Shown one piece after another: positions 18,567 to 27,501 of a stretch of 64,000 nucleotides of DNA. The DNA lies in the NCBI GenBank assembly GCA_035552595.1, contig DASZKZ010000083.1, forward strand, positions 1 to 64,000. The letters are read 5' to 3'. The translations under genes and the position numbers were made by a program. The DNA comes from Aeolococcus sp035552595 (GTDB lineage: Bacteria > Chloroflexota > Dormibacteria > Aeolococcales > Aeolococcaceae). Under the pieces are notes generated by a model. The model was not told the origin of the DNA, made no database searches, and was given only the letters and a program-made list of their open reading frames with translations. The stretch's first letter is position 1. Each line of letters begins with the position of its first letter.

Positions 18567-19502
18567 CTAGCCGGCCAGCCTCTCGTCCTCGTCCAGGGCC
18601 TCGATGCGCATCACCGAGACGCGCTTGCGCATGGTGAGGACGCCGGGGTGCGACGCCACACAGCTTCCTGAGACCGGCGCGATGTCGGCGTAATCGCGTC
18701 CCACGGCGATGGTGACGTAGGTCATCCCCGCGCTCCGTCCGTGGGTGGGATCGAGGGCGAGCACGCGCGCGTGCCCCTCTCCGTCGGGCACCAGGACCTC
18801 CACCCAGGCGTGCGAGCCACCGCTGCCGAGCAGCTGGCCGGACACGTAGCGCGAAGGCAGGCCGAGCCCGCGCAGCACCGCCAGGAGCACATGGGCGAAG
18901 TCCTGGCACACGCCGGTTCGCTTGGCGTAGGCCTCGGCGGCGGTGGTGTGCACCGAGGTGACGTCGTGCGCGTAGGCCATCACCCGGAAGACGCGCCGGC
19001 ACGCCGCCGCGGCCAGCTCGTCGCCGTGTAGCCCGGTGTCGCGGAGCTCGCCGACCAGCTCACCCAGGTCACCGTCGGGGGCGGTGAGCGCGGTGGGGTC
19101 GAGCAGGCGGCGGTCATGCAGCAGCGCGCCCGCCACCAGATGGGGGTGGTCGGTGCTGCGCTCGACCACGCTCCAGGAGATGAAGGTGACCTGTTCGGCG
19201 ACGTAGGGGACCTCGATGTCGACGACGTGGTTGCCGAACTGGTCGCCGGCCGCGCGGATGCTCTTGGGAGTGGCATCGAGGATGCGCACGCTGCGCGCGA
19301 CGCGGCGCTGGTCTCCGTGGTGCTCACGGGGCTGCACCACCAGCCGCTGGCGCAGCCGTCGCACCGGACCCGCATACCTGTAGGTGATGCGCTGATGGAT
19401 CACGTACGCGCTGCGCCGCACCCGTGTCCAATCGACGGCCGCGGTGTCGACGCCGGCACCGCCCTCGATGACGTCACCCTCGTCGCCGAACGGAAGCCTC
19501 AT
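18567..19502 (-). CDS. Transglutaminase-like protein 1
   Basis: A 311-aa protein with an N-terminal beta domain typical of bacterial transglutaminase-like proteins, then a papain-like core. The triad is intact: Cys199 in GVCQDFAH, His231 in SHAWVEV and Asp251 in ALDPTHG. Family members are thought to act as amidases or peptidases or to form amide bonds. The ATG at 19502 overlaps the TGA of the second transglutaminase gene (ATGA), so both are made together. Confidence 0.92.
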   Translation of the reverse strand: MRLPFGDEGDVIEGGAGVDTAAVDWTRVRRSAYVIHQRITYRYAGPVRRLRQRLVVQPREHHGDQRRVARSVRILDATPKSIRAAGDQFGNHVVDIEVPYVAEQVTFISWSVVERSTDHPHLVAGALLHDRRLLDPTALTAPDGDLGELVGELRDTGLHGDELAAAACRRVFRVMAYAHDVTSVHTTAAEAYAKRTGVCQDFAHVLLAVLRGLGLPSRYVSGQLLGSGGSHAWVEVLVPDGEGHARVLALDPTHGRSAGMTYVTIAVGRDYADIAPVSGSCVASHPGVLTMRKRVSVMRIEALDEDERLAG

Positions 19503-20377
19503 ACGGTGGGTCCGAAGTCGCCGCACACCGGCGGCGTCGAGGTCGACCAGGGGCGCGCGGACAACGGCTCCGCGGCCACGCGCATGGCCGTCAGAGGGGC
19601 ACTTCCGTAGGTGGTCATCATGGCCACGTCGAGCGCGTCGCGGCCGCGCCCGATGACCACGCGCCCCGTCCGGCGCGCGTTGTTGCGCGGGTCGAAGGTG
19701 TACCAGTGGCCCCCGACATACGCCTCCAGCCAGGCTGCGAAGTCCATCGGTTCCGAGGGCGGTGGAACGTCGATGTCGGGGAGGTATCCGAAGCAGTACC
19801 GGGCGGGGACGTTGAGCCCGCGCAGAAAGGCGACGGCGAGGTGAGCGAAATCCCTGCACACCCCGCGGCGCTCGACGTAGACGTCGCTGGCACCCGTCGC
19901 CGGGGTGCTGCTGCCCATGGTGAAGGTCAGGTTCTCATGCACCCAGTCGACGACCGCCTGGACGCGCATCCACCCCTCCGGCACGCCGCCGAACAGCGCC
20001 CATGCCGTGTTGGAGAGCCGGTCCGAGTCGCAGTACCGGCTGGCCAGGGTGAAGTGAAGAACGTCGTCGGGAAGCTCGGCCACGGGCACCTGGGCGGCGT
20101 CACCGTCGGCGTCGTCCACCGCGGCGGTGACCTCGACCTCCGCCTGGTAGCGGATGCGAGTGCGGCCGGGCCCAAGAGTGAGGCGGCGACAGACATTGCC
20201 ATAGAGGTCGAGGTGGCGATGCACAGACACCTCGGGCTCCGTCTCCAGCTGGTTCTCGCGGAGGCCGAGCACGGCGTCGAGGCGCGGCTCCACCTGCAGG
20301 GTGAACGCCACCGGCCACTCCAGCTCGTGGACGAACTCGCAGCCGACTCGCAGCCAGCTGCTGGATCCCTCCGACAC
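19499..20377 (-). CDS. Transglutaminase-like protein 2 (active-site His replaced)
   Basis: A 292-aa transglutaminase-like protein. Cys174 sits in RRGVCRDFAH and Asp229 in YTFDPRN. The place where the two neighbouring paralogues have HAW reads AAW (Ala214), so the canonical His is missing. His224, ten residues on, might substitute. Some members of this subclass also vary at this site, so loss of activity is not certain. The GTG start at 20377 lies 6 nt after a TAGACT hexamer. It heads the minus-strand pair and is divergent from the ATP-grasp gene. Confidence 0.9.
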   Translation of the reverse strand: MSEGSSSWLRVGCEFVHELEWPVAFTLQVEPRLDAVLGLRENQLETEPEVSVHRHLDLYGNVCRRLTLGPGRTRIRYQAEVEVTAAVDDADGDAAQVPVAELPDDVLHFTLASRYCDSDRLSNTAWALFGGVPEGWMRVQAVVDWVHENLTFTMGSSTPATGASDVYVERRGVCRDFAHLAVAFLRGLNVPARYCFGYLPDIDVPPPSEPMDFAAWLEAYVGGHWYTFDPRNNARRTGRVVIGRGRDALDVAMMTTYGSAPLTAMRVAAEPLSARPWSTSTPPVCGDFGPTV

Positions 20378-20383
20378 GCTCGC

Positions 20384-20406
20384 AGTCTACCGCCGGAGAG
20401 TAGTCT
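20384..20406. promoter_or_regulatory. Back-to-back leaderless promoters of the transglutaminase/ATP-grasp locus
   Basis: Minus strand: TAGACT (20389-20384) lies 6 nt before the GTG at 20377. Plus strand: TAGTCT (20401-20406) lies 10 nt before the ATG at 20417. The two -10 elements are only 11 bp apart inside a 39-bp gap, so the promoters must overlap and polymerase binding may be mutually exclusive or coordinately controlled. Confidence 0.5.
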
Positions 20407-20416
20407 GCATGCACAA

Positions 20417-21847
20417 ATGGCGAAAACCAAGCCGCCGTCATACCTGCCCGTGGACGCTGACGAATGCGTCGGGCTCGACGGCTTCGCGCGCACGCCGTAC
20501 GTCGACCTGCTCGGGGCTGTCACGCGCATGCAAAAAGAGCTGCCCACACTTAGGCGCGGCGCACAAGATTGGTTCGCCAGTCGCGGCGTGACGTTCGGCG
20601 TTCCCGACGATGGGGTGGCCCCCATCTTTCCCTTCGACCCCATCCCCCGGGTGATCGGCGCCTCGGAATGGCGCGGCATCCACCGGGCCCTCTCGCAGCG
20701 GGCGGTGGCGCTCGACCACTTCGTGTCCGATTGCTACGGGGCGCAGCGTGCTCTCCGCCACGGAGTGGTTCCCGGGAGGCTGGTGTACAGCAGCACCGGC
20801 TATCTGCGCGACATCGTCGGAGTGCGCCCGCCACGGTCCACCTGGTGTCACGTCGCCGGGATCGACGTGGTCCGGGTCCAGGGCTCGTTCTGCGTGCTCG
20901 AGGACAACGTGCGCGTGCCCAGCGGGGTCGCCTACGCGCTGGAGGCGCGCCGCGCCATGGAGAAGCTGGCTCCGGAATGGTTCGCCACCAGCGCGGTGCG
21001 GCGCATCGACGAGTACACCACCCGGTTGCGCCGCATCCTGCAGAGGATCGCGCCCCGGCCCTGGGAGGCCGCGATCGCTCTTCTCACACCCGGCTCGTAC
21101 AACGCCGCGTACTACGAGCACAAGCTGCTCGCCGAAGAGATCGGCGCCATCCTGGTCGAGGGCAACGACCTCATCGTCTCCGAGGACGAGGTGTACCGGC
21201 GTGACTCCGACGGCGGCGTCCACCACGTCGACGTCATCTACTCGCGGGTCAACAGCGACTGGCTCGACCCGCTGGTCTTCCGCAGCGAGTCGATGCTCGG
21301 TGCGCCGGGGATCATCGAGGCGTGGCGTCGCGGCAACGTGGCCATCGCCAACGCCCCGGGAACGGGTGTCGCCGACGACAAGGCGATCTATCCCTATGTC
21401 CCGGCGCTGATCCGCTACTACCTCGGTGAGGAGCCGCTGATGGACAACGTGCCCTCCTTCGATCTCGCTGACCCGGCGCAGCGCGCTCACGTCGTCGCCC
21501 ACTTCGACAAGATGGTCCTCAAGCCGGTGGACGCCAGCGGTGGCTACGACATCCATTTCGGGCGCCTGGTCAGTGCGGCCGAGCGGGGCGAGCTGATCGC
21601 CAGGATCGACTCGGCGCCGCGGCAGTGGCTGGCGCAGGAGGAGGTGGAGCTGAGCCGGGCCATCTGCATGGACGCCAACGGTGGTCTCGAAGGCCGGGCG
21701 GTCGACCTGCGCCCCTTCGTGCTGCTCGATGAGCGACCATGGATCTCCCCGGGCGGCCTCACCCGCGTGGCCGCGGATCCCAATCAGCTGGTGGTCAACT
21801 CGTCACAGGGTGGAGGCAGCAAGGACACGTGGGTGCTGAGTCGCTGA
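20417..21847 (+). CDS. Circularly permuted ATP-grasp protein (type 2, DUF404/DUF407-like)
   Basis: A 476-aa protein with the signatures of the circularly permuted ATP-grasp group: PGSYNAAYYEH, the metal/ATP segment GTGVADDKAIY, PYVPALIRYYLGEEPL, VLKPVDASGGYD and a late QEEVELS. These enzymes are predicted amide ligases using acyl phosphate intermediates, often encoded with an alpha-E protein and a transglutaminase; here only transglutaminases are adjacent. No Shine-Dalgarno precedes the ATG. The stop overlaps the start region of the third transglutaminase gene. Confidence 0.93.
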   Translation: MAKTKPPSYLPVDADECVGLDGFARTPYVDLLGAVTRMQKELPTLRRGAQDWFASRGVTFGVPDDGVAPIFPFDPIPRVIGASEWRGIHRALSQRAVALDHFVSDCYGAQRALRHGVVPGRLVYSSTGYLRDIVGVRPPRSTWCHVAGIDVVRVQGSFCVLEDNVRVPSGVAYALEARRAMEKLAPEWFATSAVRRIDEYTTRLRRILQRIAPRPWEAAIALLTPGSYNAAYYEHKLLAEEIGAILVEGNDLIVSEDEVYRRDSDGGVHHVDVIYSRVNSDWLDPLVFRSESMLGAPGIIEAWRRGNVAIANAPGTGVADDKAIYPYVPALIRYYLGEEPLMDNVPSFDLADPAQRAHVVAHFDKMVLKPVDASGGYDIHFGRLVSAAERGELIARIDSAPRQWLAQEEVELSRAICMDANGGLEGRAVDLRPFVLLDERPWISPGGLTRVAADPNQLVVNSSQGGGSKDTWVLSR

Positions 21848-22734
21848 CCTTCGGGGTGTGGCATCACACCACTCTGCGCTACCTGGATTCGGTCGCGCTC
21901 TCCTACAACGAGGTGCGCATGCGCCCGCGCGACCGGGGCTCGCAGCGCACCATCGCGTTCTCGCTGCTGACCAATCCCGCGGCGGTGCCGCGCAGCCGCA
22001 TCGACTACTTCGGCAACTACGTCCACCGCGTCGACGTCACCGCCCCGCACGAGGCGCTGGAGTTCGTCGTCGACACCGTGGTGGAGAACAGCGAGCCACG
22101 GCGGCGGCGTCTGCCCATGTGGTCAGCCGACATCCTTGCCGGCGACCCCCGTCTGGAATATGCGCTTCCCAGCCGTCGGGTGCCGCTGAGCGCGACCACG
22201 CGCGCCCTCTGGAGAGAGTGGAACGGCGGCGACGTGAGCTACGACGCCGTGCTCGCCACCGCGGAGCGCATTCCCAAGGAGCTTCGCTACGTGACCGGGG
22301 CGACCACCGTGGAGTCCAGCATCGACGACCTGCTCGCCGGCGGCGCCGGCGTGTGCCAGGACTTCACCCATCTCTTCCTGGCCATGGTGCGCGGCGCCGG
22401 CTGGCCCGCCAGGTACGTCAGCGGCTACCTCGGTCCCGGCGGTGACCAGACCTTCATCGAAGGCCAGACCCATGCCTGGGCTGAGGTGTGCGGCGCGGAC
22501 GGCCGCTGGCTGGGTCTCGACCCCACCCACGGCGGCTTCACCGGTGTGGAGCACCTCCGCCTCGCGGCCGGGCGCGACTACAGCGACGTCGCCCCGCATC
22601 GCGGACTCTTCTACGGGACCTCCGAGGGCGTCCGCCCGGAGGTGCTGGTGCGCGTCACCCGCATGTCCCACCAGCAGGTGGAGACGGTGCACCGCGGGGT
22701 GGCGGTGCACTGGCAGCAACAGCAGCAGCAGTGA
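21829..22734 (+). CDS. Transglutaminase-like protein 3 with C-terminal oligo-Gln tail
   Basis: A 301-aa protein with an intact triad: Cys176 (GVCQDFTH), His215 (THAWAEV) and Asp231 (GLDPTHG). The N-terminal domain (HHTTLRYLDSVALSYNE) is the usual bacterial transglutaminase N-domain. The GTG at 21829 overlaps the end of the ATP-grasp gene; the frame is open further upstream but inside that gene. The last six residues are all Gln, encoded mostly by CAG. It is probably in one transcript with the ATP-grasp gene. Confidence 0.9.
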   Translation: MGAESLTFGVWHHTTLRYLDSVALSYNEVRMRPRDRGSQRTIAFSLLTNPAAVPRSRIDYFGNYVHRVDVTAPHEALEFVVDTVVENSEPRRRRLPMWSADILAGDPRLEYALPSRRVPLSATTRALWREWNGGDVSYDAVLATAERIPKELRYVTGATTVESSIDDLLAGGAGVCQDFTHLFLAMVRGAGWPARYVSGYLGPGGDQTFIEGQTHAWAEVCGADGRWLGLDPTHGGFTGVEHLRLAAGRDYSDVAPHRGLFYGTSEGVRPEVLVRVTRMSHQQVETVHRGVAVHWQQQQQQ

Positions 22735-22738
22735 CACG

Positions 22739-23770
22739 ATGCGTGCGCTGACCTTCGTGGGCCGGCGGCACGTCGAATGGAGGGATGTCCCCGACCCCCG
22801 CCTGCAGTCGGCGACGGACGCGATCGTCCGGCCGGTGGCGGCGACCACGTGTGACGTCGACCTGGTCATCCTGTTGGGCCGCTCACCCCTGCAGCCCCCG
22901 TTCGCCCTCGGCCACGAGTGCGTCGCGGAGGTGGTGGAGGCGGGCGAGGCGATCACCCACGTGGCCGCCGGTGACCTGGTGGTGGTGCCCTGGCACATCT
23001 CCTGCGGGCAGTGCGACCGCTGCGCCGCCGGCCTGCAGGCCCACTGCCGGGCGGTTGCCGAGCTGGCCATGTTCGGTGCGCCGCTCGGGGGTGACTGGGG
23101 AGGGCTGTTCTCCGACCTGGTCCACGTCCCCTTCGCGGACGCGATGCTGGTGCCGCTGCCCACCGGGCTCGACCCCGTCGCTCTCGCCTCGGCGGGCGAC
23201 AACTGGTCGCTGGCGTGGGGCATGGTGGCGCGCCAGCTGCAGGCACGGCCCGGAGGCTCGGTGCTGATCATGAGCCGGGGCAGCATCGGGCTGTACGCGT
23301 GCGACATCGCCGGGGCGCTGGGTGCGTCGCGGCGGCTCTACGTCGACCCCGACGCGGGACGGCGCGCCATCGCGGAGAGCTACGGCGCCGAGGTCACCGC
23401 CTCGACGGAGCCGCTGCGGCACGGTTTCGACCTGGCCGTGGAGGCGACCGGGCGGGTCGCCGACCTGGCCACGGCGTGCCGGTCACTGGTGCCCGAGGGG
23501 GTGTGCGAGAGCGCGGGGAATCACTTCCGCCGGGGCGAGCTGCCGCTGTTGGAGATGTACATGTCCGGCCTCACCCTCCACCTCGGGCGCGACAGCACCC
23601 GCGCCCACATCCCGGAGGCCCTGCGCCTGGCGGCGGGCGGAGCCGTCCATCCGCGCCGGGTCGTCTCCGATGTGCTGGACTGGGAGATGCTCCCCACCGT
23701 GCTGCCCGAGCTGCGACGCAAGCCGGTCTTCGTGCGCGGCCCCGTCGACCCGGGCGACCCTACGCGCTGA
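22739..23770 (+). CDS. Zinc-dependent alcohol dehydrogenase (MDR family)
   Basis: A 343-aa protein. The N-terminal domain has GHECVAEV with a zinc-binding His-Glu pair and the structural-zinc-like cysteines in SCGQCDRCAAGLQAHC. The nucleotide-binding half is degenerate: SRGSIGLYACD replaces the typical GxGxxG. It follows the third transglutaminase with a 4-bp gap and may share its transcript. The substrate is unknown. Its end overlaps the convergent acyl-CoA dehydrogenase gene by 11 bp. Confidence 0.88.
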   Translation: MRALTFVGRRHVEWRDVPDPRLQSATDAIVRPVAATTCDVDLVILLGRSPLQPPFALGHECVAEVVEAGEAITHVAAGDLVVVPWHISCGQCDRCAAGLQAHCRAVAELAMFGAPLGGDWGGLFSDLVHVPFADAMLVPLPTGLDPVALASAGDNWSLAWGMVARQLQARPGGSVLIMSRGSIGLYACDIAGALGASRRLYVDPDAGRRAIAESYGAEVTASTEPLRHGFDLAVEATGRVADLATACRSLVPEGVCESAGNHFRRGELPLLEMYMSGLTLHLGRDSTRAHIPEALRLAAGGAVHPRRVVSDVLDWEMLPTVLPELRRKPVFVRGPVDPGDPTR

Positions 23771-24782
23771 CCGTGGTCGAGCGCGGGCCCAGCCCGCGCA
23801 GCTCCGAGATCCGATCGAGGTGGGAGTCGACGCCACCGAGCAGCCGGCCCGACGCCGCTGCCCGGCGGAGGAGCAGATGGCAATCGTGCTCCCAGGTGAA
23901 GCCGATGCCTCCATGCACCTGCAGCGACGACCCGGTCACCCGCCACGCCCCCTGCGCCGCGGCGATCTTGGCCACCGACGATGCGAAGGGGAGGACCGCG
24001 GCGTCGTGATCGGCCGTCCAGGCGGCGCAGAGGACGGCCGACCGGGCGCTCTCGACGTCGAGCAGCATGTCGGCGCAGCGGTGCGACACCGCCTGGTAGG
24101 CCCCGATGGGCCGGCCGAACTGCTGCCGGGTGCGCGCGTGCTCGACGGCCAGGTCGAGGGCGCGCTGCGCGACTCCGACGAGCTCGGCGCCGATAGCCAC
24201 CTCGAGGCGGTCGAGGGCGGGGCCGCAGTCGCCCGGCAGCGGCTCCGCCTGCGCCGCGTGCACGCGGGTGAGCCGGCGCGTCACGTCGATACCGTCGAGA
24301 GATTCGAAGCTGCACGAGTCCGCGGCGGCGATGGTGGCGTGCCCCGGTCCCACCAGCACCACCGCCGCCGCGCCATCGGCGTCCAGGGCCAGCGCGCTGC
24401 CGTCGGGCTGCACCATGGCGATGGCGCCGCGCATCGCTCCAGCGGCGAAGCCGGGCAGCCAGCGCTGCCGCTGCTGCTCGTCCCCGGCGCTCTGCACCAG
24501 CACGGCGGCGGCGGCGTTGCCGAAGAATGTTCCCGGGGCCAGGGCTTTGCCGAGTCCCTCGCACACCAGGGCGAGCTCGACAGTCCCCAGGCCCTGGCCA
24601 CCATGGCTCTGGTCCACCGCGGCGCCGGTCCAGCCCGCGCCGGCGAGCTCCCTCCAGAGCTGGGACCCGTCGTCCTCGCCCGCGACCCGGCGCCGCATCG
24701 CGGCGGGGTCCCAGCGAGCGCGGCAGAGCTCGTCGATGGCGTCGCGCACCGCGCGCTGGTCGTCACTGAGGTCGAATCGCAT
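23760..24782 (-). CDS. Acyl-CoA dehydrogenase family protein (probable non-catalytic partner subunit)
   Basis: A 340-aa acyl-CoA dehydrogenase fold with ARTRQQFGRPIGAYQAV in the flavin-binding region and QVHGGIGFTWEHD near the C-terminus. It lies 9 bp after a second, longer acyl-CoA dehydrogenase gene. In actinobacterial cholesterol and fatty-acid breakdown such adjacent pairs form alpha2-beta2 heterotetramers in which one subunit supplies the catalytic Glu; I infer the same arrangement here. It is the last gene of a five-gene operon. Confidence 0.9.
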   Translation of the reverse strand: MRFDLSDDQRAVRDAIDELCRARWDPAAMRRRVAGEDDGSQLWRELAGAGWTGAAVDQSHGGQGLGTVELALVCEGLGKALAPGTFFGNAAAAVLVQSAGDEQQRQRWLPGFAAGAMRGAIAMVQPDGSALALDADGAAAVVLVGPGHATIAAADSCSFESLDGIDVTRRLTRVHAAQAEPLPGDCGPALDRLEVAIGAELVGVAQRALDLAVEHARTRQQFGRPIGAYQAVSHRCADMLLDVESARSAVLCAAWTADHDAAVLPFASSVAKIAAAQGAWRVTGSSLQVHGGIGFTWEHDCHLLLRRAAASGRLLGGVDSHLDRISELRGLGPRSTTVSA

Positions 24783-24791
24783 GGCCTGCTC

Positions 24792-25925
24792 TCAGCGCAT
24801 CCTGGGAAGGTCGAGCACGCGCTCCGCGATGATGTTGCGCTGGATCTCCGACGTGCCCCCCTCGATGGAGTTGGCCCGGGCGCGCAGCATCCGTCGCGTC
24901 CAGACCGAATCGGCGGCGAGGCCATCGGCGCCGAGGACGTCGAGAGCGAGCTCGCCGAGGCGCTGATTGATGTCGGCCCACTGGATCTTGGCCAGCGACC
25001 CCTCCGGACCGGGCACGCCACGCTCGATGACGCGCGAGAGCCCGCGATAGCCGTTGAGGCGCATCGTCTCGGTGTCGACGATCAGCGCGCTGAGCCGGCG
25101 GCGCAGAACCGGGTCCTCCTGGCGCCCGCGTTCGCGGATCAGCGCGGCCAGCTCGTCGAGCTCCATCTGGATGGCCAGCGCCGAGGCCGCGCTCAAGCCG
25201 GCGCGTTCGAACATCAGGGTGGTGATGGCCACGTTCCAGCCATCGCCGACAGCACCCACCCTGTCTTCGTCGGCAACCGTGGCGTCGTTGAAGAAGATCT
25301 CGTTGAACTCGGAGTCGCCGGTCGCCTGGCGCAGGGGACGAACCTCGACCCCGGGTTGCTTCATGTTGCAGATGAAGTAGGTGAGGTTGCGATGGCGCTC
25401 CTGGTCACCCGTCCTGGCCAGCAGCATGCACCACGTGGCCCGGTGCGCGAACGAGGTCCACACCTTCTGTCCGTTGACCTTCCAGCCCCCGTCGACCGGC
25501 TCCGCCCGGGTGGTCACGGCCGCCAGGTCGCTGCCCGCGTTGGGCTCGCTGAAGCCCTGGCACCAGACCTCGTCGCCGTTGAGGATGGGGGCGAGAAACC
25601 GAGCCCGCTGCTCGTCGCTGCCGTGGGCGATGATCACCGGGCCACCCATCACCAGCCCGATGATGTTGGCCGGAGGCGGCGCCTTGGCGCGCACCATCTC
25701 CTCGTTGAAGATGGCCTGCTCCATGAGGGTGGCGCCGCGGCCGCCGTGCTGGCGCGGCCACGCGATGCCGACGTAGCCGCCGTCGAAGAGGGTGCGCTGC
25801 CAGCGCAGCCGGAAGTCCACGATCTCCTCGGTGCGCTGCGGCTCCGGCCCGGGGTGGTGCTCCGAGAGCCAGGCGCGCACCTCGTCGCGGAATTGCAGCT
25901 CCGCTGGGGAGAGGCTCAGATCCAC
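24792..25925 (-). CDS. Acyl-CoA dehydrogenase
   Basis: A 377-aa flavoprotein with three acyl-CoA dehydrogenase subdomains. The central part contains WCQGFSEPNAGSDLA and the C-terminal part GGTSEIQRNIIAERVL. It would oxidise an acyl-CoA to the enoyl-CoA with electron transfer to ETF. It starts with GTG 16 bp after the CoA-ligase gene and just upstream of the shorter paralogue, with which it probably forms a heteromer. Long-chain, branched or steroid side-chain substrates are all possible. Confidence 0.93.
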   Translation of the reverse strand: MDLSLSPAELQFRDEVRAWLSEHHPGPEPQRTEEIVDFRLRWQRTLFDGGYVGIAWPRQHGGRGATLMEQAIFNEEMVRAKAPPPANIIGLVMGGPVIIAHGSDEQRARFLAPILNGDEVWCQGFSEPNAGSDLAAVTTRAEPVDGGWKVNGQKVWTSFAHRATWCMLLARTGDQERHRNLTYFICNMKQPGVEVRPLRQATGDSEFNEIFFNDATVADEDRVGAVGDGWNVAITTLMFERAGLSAASALAIQMELDELAALIRERGRQEDPVLRRRLSALIVDTETMRLNGYRGLSRVIERGVPGPEGSLAKIQWADINQRLGELALDVLGADGLAADSVWTRRMLRARANSIEGGTSEIQRNIIAERVLDLPRMR

Positions 25926-25941
25926 GGGAACGCAGCCTACC

Positions 25942-27501
25942 TCACCCGTCCGCGGTCGCTGGCGCCGCCACCACCAGCGCGCGCAGCGCTTTGCGGTCGA
26001 GCTTGCCGACGCTGGTGAGCGGGATGCTGCCGACGATGCGGATCTCGCGCGGAGCCTTGGTCGCCGACAGGCGCGAGCGCGCGTAGCGGATGAGCTCGTC
26101 GGCGCCCACCCCCGTCCCCTGCTTCAGGCTCACGAAGGCGACCACCTCCTCACCCAGGCGCGGGTCGGGACGGCCGACCACCCCGGCCATGGCCACCTCT
26201 GGATGGGAGACGAGCACATCCTCGACATCGCGAGGAAAGACGTTGAAGCCACCACGCAGGATGAGGTCCTTCTTGCGGTCGACCACGTAGAGGTACCCGT
26301 CGGAGTCGACGTGGCCGATGTCACCCGTGTGCAGCCAGCCGTCACGCAGCACCGCCGCCGACTCTTCGGGAGCGTTCCAGTAGCCGCCCATGACGCCCGG
26401 GCCGCGCGCGCAGATCTCGCCGTCGTCACCGTCGCGCAGCACCTCGCCGCCGTCGCCGGTGATGCGCACCGTGCAGCCCGCGATCGGCAAGCCCACGCTG
26501 CCCTGGCGACGGCGGCCGGGCGGGTTGGTGGAGATCACCGCGGAGGTCTCGGTGCAGCCGTAGCCCTCGAGGACCTGGCACGACGGCACCCTGCGCTCGA
26601 ACTCCCGCAGGACGTCGAGAGGCAGGGGCGCGGCGCCGCTGCCGACGTAGAGCATCGACTCGAGGTCGGCGTCCTCGAGGGGCTCGGCGAGGAGCATCTG
26701 CATCATGGCGGGGACCAGGGAGGTGCGCTGGGAGCGGTGCTGTTCGCAGAGTGCGACCCACTCGGACGCGTTGAACCAGCGCTGCACCACCGCCACACCC
26801 GGTTCATCGCTGTGCATGGCGACGACGGTGACGATCATCCCGTAGGCGTGGGACAGCGGCAGCGGGGTGATCACGCGTGTGGCGCCGGGCACACGAGTGG
26901 CCTCCCACGAGCTGCGTGCGCACGACCACAGGTTGGCGTGGCTGAGGGCCACCCCCTTGGCCCGGCCGGTGGTGCCGCCCGTGTACATGAGGGTGGCGAG
27001 CTCGTCGTCCCGCCGGGGCACGCGTGGACGCGGCTCTGCGGCCTCGAGGTCCTGGAAGCCCGCCAGCCGCGCCCCGCTGCCCATCGTCGCCTCGGGATCA
27101 GGCCCGGCGACGATGACGTGGGCCAGCGCGGGCGCACCCGCTGCCGCATCGAGAACCGTGCCCAGCAGCTCGGCGGTGGTGACCGCGGCGACGGCCCCCG
27201 AGTCGACCAGGATGTGGCCCAGCTCGGCGGCGCTGGTGAGAAACACCACCGGCGTGACCACCGCGCCGGCACGCCAGATGGCGTTGTATGCGATCAGGAC
27301 CTCCGGACAGTTGGCCATCAGCACGACGACCCGTTCTCCGGGTTGCATGCCGAGGTCGGCAAGCCCTCCGGCGACACGGCGGGCGCGCTCGTGCAGGTCG
27401 CCGGAGCGAAACGTCTGGCCCTCGAAGATGAGCGCGTCGTGGTCGCCGAGCCGCTCCAGGGATTCCTCGGCGAGCCGCGCCAGGTTGCGGCCGTCAGCCA
27501 C
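25942..27501 (-). CDS. Acyl-CoA synthetase (AMP-dependent ligase)
   Basis: An ANL-superfamily enzyme that adenylates a carboxylic acid and transfers it to CoA. P-loop-like motif A3 is MYTGGTTGRAKG; A5 is GYGCTETS; the hinge/A8 region is LHTGDIGHVDSDGYLYV and the C-terminal catalytic Lys is in SVGKLDRKAL. The GTG at 27501 overlaps the thioesterase stop and has GAGG upstream, giving 519 aa; an in-frame ATG at 27552 would add 17 residues but overlap the thioesterase by 59 bp. It feeds the two dehydrogenases downstream. Confidence 0.92.
   Translation of the reverse strand: MADGRNLARLAEESLERLGDHDALIFEGQTFRSGDLHERARRVAGGLADLGMQPGERVVVLMANCPEVLIAYNAIWRAGAVVTPVVFLTSAAELGHILVDSGAVAAVTTAELLGTVLDAAAGAPALAHVIVAGPDPEATMGSGARLAGFQDLEAAEPRPRVPRRDDELATLMYTGGTTGRAKGVALSHANLWSCARSSWEATRVPGATRVITPLPLSHAYGMIVTVVAMHSDEPGVAVVQRWFNASEWVALCEQHRSQRTSLVPAMMQMLLAEPLEDADLESMLYVGSGAAPLPLDVLREFERRVPSCQVLEGYGCTETSAVISTNPPGRRRQGSVGLPIAGCTVRITGDGGEVLRDGDDGEICARGPGVMGGYWNAPEESAAVLRDGWLHTGDIGHVDSDGYLYVVDRKKDLILRGGFNVFPRDVEDVLVSHPEVAMAGVVGRPDPRLGEEVVAFVSLKQGTGVGADELIRYARSRLSATKAPREIRIVGSIPLTSVGKLDRKALRALVVAAPATADG

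Noticed and set aside
23322..26018. Open frame of almost 900 codons on the plus strand across the acyl-CoA dehydrogenases
   Set aside because: Low-complexity translation, no family signature and complete overlap with two well-supported minus-strand genes.
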